Positions 15,762 to 23,196 of a stretch of DNA of 24,797 nt are shown piece after piece (position 1 is the stretch's first letter; every line of letters starts with the position of its first letter). Below the pieces are notes generated by a model, which did not search any database, was not told where the DNA came from, and was given only the letters and a program-made list of their open reading frames with translations. The translations under genes and the position numbers were made by a program. This DNA comes from Lachnospiraceae bacterium UBA1760. GTDB taxonomy: Bacteria > Bacillota > Clostridia > Lachnospirales > Lachnospiraceae. Location of the stretch: NCBI GenBank assembly GCA_002314775.1, contig DCHE01000081.1, positions 17,380 to 42,176 on the forward strand. The letters run 5' to 3'.

Positions 15762-17297
15762 TTAATATCTACCGAACATTTTTGCAGTTTCGTAAAGTCT
15801 TGCAGCAAGCTGATCATTTAAAGCCTCTGGCTTATATCTCCATGACCAGTTACCAGCTCCGACACCAGGGGTGTTAAAACGAGCCCATGAGTCAAGACAA
15901 AGTACATCCTGCATTGGAACTATGGCCATATTTGCAACAGAACCGAAGCATGCACGAATAAGTACCCAGCATACATCACTTGCGTCAGTGCTGTAGTATC
16001 TTCTGAGCTTATCCTTAGAAGCCTCGAAGGCGTGATTGTACCAGCCAAGAGTAGTATCGTTATCATGAGTACCTGTATAGCATACACAGTTTCTTGTGTA
16101 GTTATGTGGAAGGAAGTCGTTTTCATTTGGATTCTCAAATGCGAACTGAAGAATCTTCATTCCAGGTAAGCTGAATCTGTCACGAAGCTCGATAACTGAG
16201 TGATCAATCTCACCTAAATCCTCTGCAATAATAGGAATATGGTAACCAAGTGTTGCCTCAAGGTTTGTGAAGAAGTTCAAGCCTGGAGCTTCAACCCACT
16301 CACCGTTCATAGCTGTTTCCTCGCCGTATGGAACTGCCCAGTACTTATCAAATCCACGGAAATGATCGATGCGGAGGAAGTCAGTAAGGTCAAGCTGATG
16401 CTTGATTCTTGAGAACCACCAGTCGTAACCAGTCTTTGTGTGCTCCTCCCACTTGTAAAGTGGATTGCCCCAAAGCTGACCTGTTGCTGAGAAATAGTCT
16501 GGTGGAACACCAGCTACTACAACCGGATAACCCTCTGAATCAAGCTGGAAAAGCTCCTTGTGTGTCCAGACATCAACACTGTCCCAAGCCATAAATATAG
16601 GTGTATCTCCAATGATTGAAATTCCCTTGTCATTTGCATATTTCTTCAAGGCTGTCCACTCGCTGAAGAAGAGGTACTGAATAAATTTGTAGTAATCTAT
16701 CTCCTTAGCAAGAGTTTTCTGCCACTTTTTCTTCTCCTTGGCATTTGGAGCCTTAAGAGTGTCCTCCCACATATACCATGGCATTCCGTTGTGGTAATCC
16801 TTTCCTGCCATGAAAAGTGCGTAATCGTCGAGCCAGTAGCCCTCAGTCTTCATAAAGTCCTCGAGGTCCTTCATCTTATTCGCATCACTTGTGAATCTGT
16901 CATTAAAATTCTCATCTGTGAAACGCTCATAAGCAAGACGAAGAAGTCCTGTCTTCCAGCTGATAACGTCTCCGTAGCTAATATCCTCAGGGTTCCACTG
17001 TGGCATATCTCTGAAATCATCATCGAAGAGAAGTCCAAGTCCCTTTAAGTCGTCTAAGCTAATAATAAGTGGCTGTCCTGCAAATGCAGAGAATGGCTGG
17101 TATGGGCTGTCGCCAAATCCAGTGTGTCCAAGTGGAAGTGCCTGCCAAGCGTTAAGTCCTGAACGCTGTAAGAAATCAACAAAGTTGTATGCTCCCTGAC
17201 CTAAATCACCGATTCCGTAAGGACCAGCAAAGGAGGTTGGATGAAGTAAGATACCAGCATACTTCTTAGGCTTTGTTTCTACACCTGTATTTTCCAT
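15762..17297 (-). CDS. malQ: 4-alpha-glucanotransferase (amylomaltase)
   Basis: GH77 cytoplasmic enzyme transferring glucan chains between malto-oligosaccharides, used in maltodextrin or glycogen metabolism. The protein has 511 residues, the usual length for the bacterial form without an N-terminal extension. It opens with GILLHPTSFAGPYGIGDLG (15-33). Catalytic residues are visible as D311 in LRIDHFRGF (308-316), E359 in IIAEDLGE (356-363) and D412 in TGTHDNDTT (408-416). GDTPIFMAWDSVDVW (230-244) and AGVPPDYFSATGQLWGNP (262-279) are further family blocks. GGAG lies 11 bases before the start. A good promoter at 17368-17396 makes it the first gene of an operon with plsC and two membrane proteins, an unusual metabolic mix. 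Confidence 0.97.
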   Translation of the reverse strand: MENTGVETKPKKYAGILLHPTSFAGPYGIGDLGQGAYNFVDFLQRSGLNAWQALPLGHTGFGDSPYQPFSAFAGQPLIISLDDLKGLGLLFDDDFRDMPQWNPEDISYGDVISWKTGLLRLAYERFTDENFNDRFTSDANKMKDLEDFMKTEGYWLDDYALFMAGKDYHNGMPWYMWEDTLKAPNAKEKKKWQKTLAKEIDYYKFIQYLFFSEWTALKKYANDKGISIIGDTPIFMAWDSVDVWTHKELFQLDSEGYPVVVAGVPPDYFSATGQLWGNPLYKWEEHTKTGYDWWFSRIKHQLDLTDFLRIDHFRGFDKYWAVPYGEETAMNGEWVEAPGLNFFTNLEATLGYHIPIIAEDLGEIDHSVIELRDRFSLPGMKILQFAFENPNENDFLPHNYTRNCVCYTGTHDNDTTLGWYNHAFEASKDKLRRYYSTDASDVCWVLIRACFGSVANMAIVPMQDVLCLDSWARFNTPGVGAGNWSWRYKPEALNDQLAARLYETAKMFGRY

Positions 17298-17367
17298 AGT
17301 TAATATGTCTCCTTGTCAATAAGTAATAGGTGTATGCCTGCTAAAGGGCGGACATACCCGTTTATGT

Positions 17368-17396
17368 ATTATACTCTAAATATCGCTAGAATACAA
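17368..17396 (-). promoter_or_regulatory. Promoter of the malQ operon
   Basis: On the minus strand TTGTAT (17391-17396), a 17-base spacer and TATAAT (17368-17373). Transcription should start near 17361, giving about 63 nt of leader. Confidence 0.75.
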
Positions 17397-17414
17397 GAAA
17401 AAAGGGTGATTACT

Positions 17415-18128
17415 CTACAGAGCTCTCATTACCTCTGCGAGAGGGAGACCAACTACGTTGTTGTAATCTCCGTTTATTGATTTCACCAGGCGAACACCCA
17501 GAGACTGAATGCCATAGCCGCCCGCCTTGTCAAAGGGGTCCTTTGTCTCGATGTACCACTCGATTTCCTCACTGCTCAGCTCATAAAATGTAACCTCAGT
17601 GCATACTGATTTTGTTATCACCTCAGTTGATTTGCTGAGAGTATCTGCTTCGCCAAAGTAGTAGGTTACCTCCTCAGGAAGAAGGAAGCCACCGCAGGGA
17701 CCTTCGGCTACAGGAAGAATAGTGAAGCCTGTGTATACCTTGTGAGTTCTTCCGCTCAGTGATGAAAGCATATTGTAGGCATCGCTTGAATCCTTCGGTT
17801 TGCCAAGAATCTTTCCATCAATTGAGACTACAGTATCTGCAGCAAGAATTTTTGTCACGAGAGAAGAGGCGTTAAGGAGTCCTCCCATATCCTCCCCAGA
17901 TAAGGATTTCTTCGATAATTCTCTTGCTATATGGAAGGCCTTGGCATAGGAAAGCCTCTCCACCAGCCGATAAGGCTTGTTTATGTTAGAAAGTATGTAT
18001 TCTTCCTCGATTTTACTCTCGTCAATGTCAGCAGGGATAACTGAGAATTTGTAGCCGGCATTTTTTAAAAGCTCCTGTCTTCTGGGAGATTTGCTGGCAA
18101 GCACCAAATTATAGTTTTGTATATTCAT
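17415..18128 (-). CDS. maf: Maf family nucleoside triphosphate pyrophosphatase, enlarged
   Basis: Maf proteins hydrolyse non-canonical or canonical NTPs to monophosphates and are linked to septum control. The start at 18128 follows AAAGGA with good spacing, giving 237 residues. The nucleotide-binding motif is LASKSPRRQELL (10-21), with AADTVV (96-101, D98), GKPKDSSDAYNML (109-121), SGRTHKVYTG (125-134) and ETKDPFDKAGGYGIQ (194-208). Compared with the usual 190-200 residues, there are two extra stretches at about 70-92 and 141-172 (the latter with AEGPCGGFLLPEEVTYYFGEA). All active-site parts remain, so it is likely functional. It is transcribed toward malQ, but malQ has its own promoter. Confidence 0.92.
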   Translation of the reverse strand: MNIQNYNLVLASKSPRRQELLKNAGYKFSVIPADIDESKIEEEYILSNINKPYRLVERLSYAKAFHIARELSKKSLSGEDMGGLLNASSLVTKILAADTVVSIDGKILGKPKDSSDAYNMLSSLSGRTHKVYTGFTILPVAEGPCGGFLLPEEVTYYFGEADTLSKSTEVITKSVCTEVTFYELSSEEIEWYIETKDPFDKAGGYGIQSLGVRLVKSINGDYNNVVGLPLAEVMRAL

Positions 18129-18278
18129 AGTTTTAATCCTTTCATGTAATGTGCAGGGCACAGTCTGATTCCATTTGTGTTAAATCCTCACAGTAGGGTC
18201 GGAGGAACATCAAAAATCACAGCTTCGTCATATTCCGCTAATATTTCGTATAAATGCCCTGGATGAATTATAACATAA

Positions 18279-18335
18279 AATTGACAGCGAAGGAGAAGGA
18301 ATAGGAATAGGAATAGTTCTCAATCGCTGTCAATT
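18279..18335. repeat. 12-bp perfect inverted repeat with GGAATA triplet in its loop
   Basis: AATTGACAGCGA (18279-18290) is inverted exactly at 18324-18335. The 33-base loop carries three tandem GGAATA units (18298-18315) and an inner GAGAA/TTCTC pair. It stands between the aminotransferase and maf (both minus) and may end aminotransferase transcription, though only four T follow on that strand. TTGACA at 18281 is also a -35-like sequence. The rest of 18129-18376 holds a second AT-rich palindrome (18340-18359) and a 6-bp one next to the stop codon. Confidence 0.6.
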
Positions 18336-18376
18336 ATCGATTAATTCAGGGGAATTAATTGTATAACTCGGGTTAG

Positions 18377-19564
18377 TTATTTGTACATGTCGTAAAGCTT
18401 CTTGAATCTTGGAATAGCCTTCTCAACTGTCTCGGTCTGTACGCAGTATGCAATACGGAAATGTCCAGGACAGGCAAAGCTGTCACCAGGAACTAAGATG
18501 AGGTCAAGCTCCTTTGCTGCTCTCCAGCAGAATTCATTTGCGTCAGGAATGAGTGACTTAGGGAACATATAGAAGGTACCCATTGGCTCAACACATTCAT
18601 AACCGATTTCGGTTAATGCCTTGTAGAGAAGGTTCTTATTTGTCTCGTAGATTGAAAGGTCTGAGGTCTCATCAAGCACACTCTCAGCAGCAAGCTGAAT
18701 GATTGAAGGAGGACAGTTGTGACCTGTGAATCTTGAAACCTGACCGCACATAGGAACAATCATCTCTGCATCCTTTGCCTTTGGATTAACAGCAACGTAA
18801 CCAAGACGCTCACCAGGAATTGAGAGTGACTTGGAGAAGGAGTAGCAGCAGATTGAATTGTCATAGTGCTTTGAGATAAATGGCGCATCTGCACCAGCGA
18901 AAATAATCTCTCTGTATGGCTCGTCTGAGATAAGGAAAATCTCATGTCCATACTCCTTCTGCTTCTCGTTAAGAATAGAAGCAAGCTTATCGATAGTTTC
19001 TGTAGTGTATACGATTCCTGAAGGATTGTTTGGAGAGTTGATGATAACTGCAGCAACCTTCTCGTTCATCATCTTCTCAAACTCCTCGAAGTTAATCTGG
19101 AAGCTGTCTATATCTGCAGGTACAATCCTAAGCTTGGCACCACAGCCTGTAATATAAGGAATATACTCAGGGAAGTATGGAGCAAAGGTGATAATCTCAT
19201 CACCATCACCAGCGATGCATCTCACTGCATGAGCGATAGCTCCAGCAGCACCTGTTGTTGGGAAAATGTGCTTTGCAGTGTAGTCCATGCCAAAACGTCT
19301 GTTTAAGGACTCTGCAATCTTTGTTCTTGTGGAATCAAGACCAAGGGAAGGGCTGTAGCCGTGAATAGCCATAGGATCCTTCTCAGAAAGAAGTCTTATC
19401 ATCTCCTTAGTAAATGAATCTGGACATGGAACTGATGGATTACCGAGGGAGAAGTTACAGATGTTCTCTGCACCTACAACCTTCGCACGCTCCATGCTGT
19501 ATGCGAAAAAGTCACGAATTACTGAAGTTTTTCCGGTCATCTCTTTATAGAATTCTGAAATCAT
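18377..19564 (-). CDS. Pyridoxal-phosphate aminotransferase, class I/II fold
   Basis: A 395-residue fold-type I aminotransferase, similar to aspartate or aromatic amino acid transaminases. Signatures are FSLGNPSVPCP (38-48), IHGYSPSLG (67-75), TTGAAGAIAHAVR (103-115), INSPNNPSGIVY (175-186), ISDEPYREIIF (212-222) with D214, the PLP lysine K245 in YSFSKSLSIPGERLGYV (241-257), and a C-terminal arginine in HFRIAYC for the substrate carboxylate. AGGAGG is placed perfectly before the start. It has its own promoter (19622-19650) divergent from rsmA. Substrate choice cannot be read from sequence. Confidence 0.93.
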   Translation of the reverse strand: MISEFYKEMTGKTSVIRDFFAYSMERAKVVGAENICNFSLGNPSVPCPDSFTKEMIRLLSEKDPMAIHGYSPSLGLDSTRTKIAESLNRRFGMDYTAKHIFPTTGAAGAIAHAVRCIAGDGDEIITFAPYFPEYIPYITGCGAKLRIVPADIDSFQINFEEFEKMMNEKVAAVIINSPNNPSGIVYTTETIDKLASILNEKQKEYGHEIFLISDEPYREIIFAGADAPFISKHYDNSICCYSFSKSLSIPGERLGYVAVNPKAKDAEMIVPMCGQVSRFTGHNCPPSIIQLAAESVLDETSDLSIYETNKNLLYKALTEIGYECVEPMGTFYMFPKSLIPDANEFCWRAAKELDLILVPGDSFACPGHFRIAYCVQTETVEKAIPRFKKLYDMYK

Positions 19565-19621
19565 ATTGCCTCCTGAAATTTAGTAATATTTGCTGGAAAC
19601 AGACCAGCGCGATAATGATTA

Positions 19622-19650
19622 AGTATAACATAGATAGTCTCGAATGTTAA
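19622..19650 (-). promoter_or_regulatory. Promoter of the aminotransferase gene
   Basis: On the minus strand TTAACA (19645-19650), a 17-base spacer and TATACT (19622-19627). A 5-bp stem (GCTGG/CCAGC) lies in the leader behind it. Confidence 0.65.
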
Positions 19651-19831
19651 CAATTAAAGTGAGGAATCAGGAATTAGGAAGAAAAGACTTGTCAAAATGT
19701 ACATTCTATATTTAATATAGAGATGACAAATAAATGTGAGAAGCATTTTAGAACTTAAGATAATTGTATGTGTATAATAATATTTGCAGAGTGACATGCT
19801 TATAGATTTACGCATAGAAAGGCGAATTGAA

Positions 19832-20701
19832 TTGAGTATCATAGAAAAAGACGCAAGACTAAGTAACCCTAAGGTTACGATTGAGACAATCAAAAAATAC
19901 AACTTTGCATTTCAGAAGAGATTTGGCCAGAACTTCCTTATCGACAGCCACGTCATAGATAAGATTATCGAGGCGGCAGATATCACAAAGGATGATATTA
20001 TAGTAGAAATCGGACCTGGAATCGGCACTATGACACAGTACCTCTGCGAAAATGCAAAGAAGGTTTACGCGATAGAGATTGATAAGAATCTTATTCCTAT
20101 CCTTGCTGATACACTCGCTCCTTACGACAACGTGGAGGTTGTGAATCAGGACGTACTAAAGACTGACATAGAGGCACTTGCCGGTAAGGGCAATAAGGTT
20201 AAGGTTGTCGCTAACCTTCCATATTACATCACAACTCCTATCATTATGGGACTTTTCGAAAATCATATACCCGCGGAGTCAATCACGGTAATGGTTCAGA
20301 AGGAGGTTGCCTACCGTATGCAGGCGGAGCCAGGTGGAAAGGATTATGGTGCGCTTTCCCTTGCAGTACAGTATTATGCTGAGCCATATATCGCTGCAAA
20401 TGTTCCACCAAACTGCTTTATGCCAAGACCAGGTGTGGGCTCTGCAGTAATAAGACTTACGGCCTACGACAATCCACCTGTAAAGGTTAAGGATGAAAGG
20501 CTTATGTTCAAGCTTATCAGGGCTTCCTTCAATCAGAGAAGAAAGACTCTTCAGAATGGAATTAATAACTCAGGTGAGGTATCATTTACGAAGGAACAGG
20601 TTGAAAATGCACTGCTTAAGATGGGGCTTCCAGCTTCGGTTAGAGGAGAGACACTCACATTAGAGCAGTTTGCAATGCTGTCGGATTTACTTGGTGAATA
20701 G
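19832..20701 (+). CDS. rsmA: 16S rRNA dimethyltransferase RsmA (KsgA)
   Basis: Dimethylates two adjacent adenines near the 3' end of 16S rRNA late in 30S assembly. The TTG start at 19832 is preferred because AAAGG stands nine bases before it and the resulting 290 residues match family length; a frame opening at 19784 would add 16 residues without a site. Signatures are RFGQNFLID, the SAM motif VEIGPGIGTMTQYL, and the catalytic VVANLPYYITTPI, with FMPRPGVGSAVIRL and FNQRRKTLQNGI in the C-terminal part. TATAAT at 19773-19778 could be its -10 box, with a poor -35. tadA follows 68 bp downstream. Confidence 0.95.
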   Translation: MSIIEKDARLSNPKVTIETIKKYNFAFQKRFGQNFLIDSHVIDKIIEAADITKDDIIVEIGPGIGTMTQYLCENAKKVYAIEIDKNLIPILADTLAPYDNVEVVNQDVLKTDIEALAGKGNKVKVVANLPYYITTPIIMGLFENHIPAESITVMVQKEVAYRMQAEPGGKDYGALSLAVQYYAEPYIAANVPPNCFMPRPGVGSAVIRLTAYDNPPVKVKDERLMFKLIRASFNQRRKTLQNGINNSGEVSFTKEQVENALLKMGLPASVRGETLTLEQFAMLSDLLGE

Positions 20702-20706
20702 AATTA

Positions 20707-20743
20707 GCAGATAGGATTTGCAGACAGGATTTGCAGATAGAAC
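20707..20743 (+). repeat. Tandem 13-bp repeat between rsmA and tadA
   Basis: GCAGATAGGATTT (20707-20719), GCAGACAGGATTT (20720-20732) and a partial third copy GCAGATAG (20733-20740). No start codon or stem is formed; slippage is the simplest origin. Confidence 0.75.
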
Positions 20744-20769
20744 AGACGATAAGAGGTTTGAGACGTTAA

Positions 20770-21294
20770 ATGACTGAGGACGAAAGATATATGAAGCAGG
20801 CTATAAAGCTTGCAAAAAAAGCCAGTGCCAGTGGCGATGTTCCAATAGGATGCGTAATTGTCCACGAGGGAAGGGTGATTGGCCGTGGCTACAACAGAAG
20901 AAACAAGGATAAAACTACCCTTGCCCACGCTGAGATTCTTGCGATAAAAAAAGCCTCGAAGGTAATTGGAGACTGGAGGTTAGAGGAGTGCAGGATGTAC
21001 GTGACCTTAGAGCCCTGTCAGATGTGCGCAGGTGCAATAATTCAGGCCAGAATTCCAGAGATAGTAATCGGCTGTATGAATCCTAAGGCAGGCTGTGCAG
21101 GCTCGGTCATCAATATTCTGGATATGCCAGGCTTCAACCACAGGGTAAATATCACAAAGGGAGTGTACGAAAAGGAGTGCCAGGATATGATGTCGGGCTT
21201 CTTCAGAGAGCTCCGTGAAATGAAAAAAATGGCAAAATCAACAAAAATAGCCGAGACAGAGATAAACCTTTGCGAGGATGATAATGAGAATTAA
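20770..21294 (+). CDS. tadA: tRNA-specific adenosine deaminase TadA
   Basis: Converts adenosine-34 to inosine in tRNA-Arg(ACG), an essential step for decoding CGN codons. The protein has 174 residues and opens MTEDERYMKQAIKLAKKA, typical of the family. The zinc site is H53-A-E55 (LAHAEILAI) with PCQMCAGAI (82-90; C83, C86). The C terminus has a charged extension (about 152-174) beyond the usual 150-160 residues. The ribosome binding site AGAGG is 13 bases away, weak but acceptable. It lies downstream of rsmA and just before the SRP RNA, an order common in Clostridia and Bacilli from memory. Confidence 0.96.
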   Translation: MTEDERYMKQAIKLAKKASASGDVPIGCVIVHEGRVIGRGYNRRNKDKTTLAHAEILAIKKASKVIGDWRLEECRMYVTLEPCQMCAGAIIQARIPEIVIGCMNPKAGCAGSVINILDMPGFNHRVNITKGVYEKECQDMMSGFFRELREMKKMAKSTKIAETEINLCEDDNEN

Positions 21295-21306
21295 TAATAA
21301 TCAAAC

Positions 21307-21335
21307 TTGACGTTTAGTTATTATTTATGTATACT
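21307..21335 (+). promoter_or_regulatory. Promoter of the SRP RNA
   Basis: TTGACG (21307-21312), a 17-base spacer and TATACT (21330-21335), among the best promoters of the window. Transcription would start near 21342, about 66 nt before the mature RNA helix. The leader holds a perfect ATATAATC/GATTATAT hairpin (21375-21394). Confidence 0.75.
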
Positions 21336-21407
21336 ATGTGGTAATCGCCGCCTAAGGGTGGAATTAATATTGTTATATAATCAGCAGATTATATGATGTT
21401 AACACGA

Positions 21408-21685
21408 TTTAAAGCTTCCGTGCAGCTGGGGAGATAGCGGTGCCCTGTACCTGCAATCCGCTACAGCAGGAGTGATGGCTGACCTCGGGTTGTGTCCTGT
21501 AGGGCTGCCCCTGGAAAGTGGTGTTGATATCTGGGTCTTGCGCGACGGAAATCTATGAACCGTGTCAGGTCGGGAACGAAGCAGCACTAAGTAGAACCTT
21601 TCGGGTGCCGCAAGGGTGCCTGGGTTGAGCTAACTACCAGGGTAACGCCTATTGGCGCAGCACAAAGTCAGCCGCACGGTTTAAA
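21408..21685 (+). ncRNA. ffs: Large signal recognition particle RNA (Bacillus type)
   Basis: RNA of the signal recognition particle, which with Ffh targets nascent membrane and secreted proteins. The ends pair: CCGTGC (21418-21423) with GCACGG (21674-21679), extended by TTTAAA on both sides. Near the 5' end, AGCGGTGCCCTGTACC and CAATCCGCTACAGCAGG are the Alu-domain hallmark of large SRP RNAs. The Ffh-binding domain is at about 21564-21590, GTCAGGTC, then a GGAA tetraloop (21573-21576), then GAAGCAGCACTAAG. The tetraloop is closed by G72-C77 (21572/21577) instead of the usual C-G. About 278 nt is normal for this class. Exact processed ends are not determined. Confidence 0.95.
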
Positions 21686-21689
21686 ATTA

Positions 21690-21717
21690 GCAGTCCGATA
21701 ATATCGGGCTGCATTTT
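21690..21717 (+). terminator. SRP RNA terminator
   Basis: GCAGTCCGA (21690-21698) pairs with TCGGGCTGC (21704-21712) with one wobble, followed by ATTTT. The 190 bp from here to the next gene are AT-rich and show no clear element beyond possible weak promoters. Confidence 0.85.
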
Positions 21718-21908
21718 ACATTTGTACAAGTTTTTGGTTAATTTATAATGCATATCATTATTCTTCTAATATTGAAAAAATAAGTTACTGAATTATTTTA
21801 TGCAATATTCACAAAATGCAAAATTAATATAGAATTATTATCTAAAAGATGATATTATTACAAGGAATGATATTTTGAAAAAATTACTTATTCAAGGGGC
21901 GAAAAACT

Positions 21909-22499
21909 ATGAACTACTCAGAGATAATTGAGTTTGTAAAGGAAAAAACCTCCGAGAATGGCAGACCAGCTAATTATCCTTTCAGAAGTCGTTTTGATCA
22001 TACGATGCGTGTATACAGATGGGCGATAAAACTTCAGGCTAAGCTTGGAGGAGACCTGGATGTTATTGTACTGGCAGCGCTTCTTCATGATGTTGGATGG
22101 GAAGAGGGAAGACCTCACGGCGAGGTTGGTGCAGAGATAGCAGTTGACTATCTTGACAGCATCGGTGTGGAACCTGAAAAGATAAAGCAGATTGGGGAGA
22201 TTATATATATGCATTCAGATAAGGATACTGAGAAGCATCTTTCACTTGAATGTAAGATATTGATGGACGCAGATTTGCTGGATGAAGTTGGAGCTATTGG
22301 TATTTTATGGGACGCCATGGCAACAGCCATTGAGGACGAGGCGAGCTATAAGCGAGCATATTATAGAATAAAGAATTATTATAGGATTAACAAACCTAAG
22401 ATAAGACGCTGCAAGACCGATGCAGGTCGAACAGAATATACAAAACGTATGCAGTTTATAGAGAACTTTATCTATGAATTAGAAAGAGAGTTATTCTAG
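21909..22499 (+). CDS. HD-domain metal-dependent phosphohydrolase
   Basis: A 196-residue soluble protein of the HD superfamily, whose members hydrolyse nucleotides or phosphate esters with a bound metal. The metal ligands are visible: H31 (RFDHTMRVYRWA), H60-D61 (LAALLHDVGW, 56-64) and D122 or D120 (LMDADLLDEVGAIGI), with H70 and H102 (IIYMHSDKD) as further candidates, as in YpgQ/YedJ-like small HD proteins. It lacks RelA, PAS or response-regulator parts. AAGGGG precedes the start. It follows the SRP RNA terminator and is ended by a hairpin overlapping its stop, so it is probably a single-gene unit. The substrate is unknown. Confidence 0.87.
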   Translation: MNYSEIIEFVKEKTSENGRPANYPFRSRFDHTMRVYRWAIKLQAKLGGDLDVIVLAALLHDVGWEEGRPHGEVGAEIAVDYLDSIGVEPEKIKQIGEIIYMHSDKDTEKHLSLECKILMDADLLDEVGAIGILWDAMATAIEDEASYKRAYYRIKNYYRINKPKIRRCKTDAGRTEYTKRMQFIENFIYELERELF

Positions 22500-22526
22500 A
22501 TTATTGATTAAGAGTAATAATCTTTT
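22498..22526 (+). terminator. Terminator overlapping the HD-gene stop codon
   Basis: AGATTATT (22498-22505) pairs exactly with AATAATCT (22516-22523), followed by T. It is AT-rich, so only moderately strong. Confidence 0.55.
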
Positions 22527-22550
22527 GGTAACTTAATAAATAAATTGCCG

Positions 22551-22583
22551 ATAATACAAAACGAGGTATTTGTTTTGTATTAT
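22551..22583. repeat. 11-bp perfect inverted repeat upstream of the small membrane protein
   Basis: ATAATACAAAA (22551-22561) and TTTTGTATTAT (22573-22583) flank an 11-base loop, 30 bp before the start at 22613. It could be an operator, an mRNA stem, or a second terminator of the HD gene. Confidence 0.5.
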
Positions 22584-22612
22584 TAGTGTGCATAATTTAA
22601 GGAGGCATATAT

Positions 22613-23107
22613 ATGTTTAATAAAATTTGTAAGGTTGTTATTGCAATCGCTGTAATTGCACTTATTGGTTTTGGTATTTTCAAGATTTTACCTGGTCAGT
22701 ACCGTAACGGTCTTATTCAGACCTGGCAGTCATGGACAGATGACAAGGCTAAGCAGGTTGTAACTGTAGTTACTAATGTTAATGTACCTCAGCAGAAGGT
22801 TACATATAAGCAGCTTTTCGAGACTAATTCCTCTAATCCTTCATATATTGTGAAGACAATAAGTGAAAGCGCAGGTAATTACGAGATAGAGATGAACGGT
22901 TACAAGGTAAACTTTGATCTTATCAAGGACGATGGAACAGGTGAGAACAAGGTATTTACTCAGGCGCATCTTAAGATAGTTGTTAATCTTACATACACCT
23001 CTGACACAACAAAGGTTAATTCAGTGGATGTTTATATCAATGATGAGCTTCAGAGCGATCATTACAAGAAGGAAGTATTTACAAGACTTGCACAGAATTG
23101 TAAGTAA
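22613..23107 (+). CDS. Membrane-anchored protein of unknown function
   Basis: A 164-residue protein with one N-terminal hydrophobic helix (about 5-26, CKVVIAIAVIALIGFGIFKILP) and then an extracytoplasmic domain of about 130 residues, rich in Val, Thr, Asn and Lys, with beta-like segments (KQVVTVVTNVNVP, NYEIEMNGYKVNFDLI, LKIVVNLTYTSDTTKVNSVDVYI). The anchor has no lipobox, so it is either a membrane-tethered or cleaved secreted protein. AAGGAGG stands eight bases before the start. It is a single-gene unit between a palindrome and a strong terminator. I do not recognise the family. Confidence 0.8.
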   Translation: MFNKICKVVIAIAVIALIGFGIFKILPGQYRNGLIQTWQSWTDDKAKQVVTVVTNVNVPQQKVTYKQLFETNSSNPSYIVKTISESAGNYEIEMNGYKVNFDLIKDDGTGENKVFTQAHLKIVVNLTYTSDTTKVNSVDVYINDELQSDHYKKEVFTRLAQNCK

Positions 23108-23115
23108 AAAGAAAG

Positions 23116-23145
23116 AAGGAAAGGCCAAGTGACCTTTCCTTTTTT
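23116..23145 (+). terminator. Strong terminator
   Basis: AAGGAAAGG (23116-23124) pairs with CCTTTCCTT (23133-23141), followed by T to 23145, with an A-rich left side. Confidence 0.88.
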
Positions 23146-23196
23146 ATCGCAGAGTCCACATATGAAAAATGTCCTTGCGGACGTGAGGCTTGCGGG

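Noticed and set aside
18263..18304. 13-codon ATG frame in the maf-aminotransferase gap
   Set aside because: No ribosome binding site, and it runs through the inverted repeat.
21399..21587. 62-codon open frame on the minus strand
   Set aside because: It is fully antisense to the SRP RNA, lacks a ribosome binding site and has no recognisable motif.
21875..21931. 18-codon TTG frame overlapping the start of the HD gene
   Set aside because: The HD gene has its own AAGGGG site at a good distance, so no leader peptide is needed. The short frame is probably chance.
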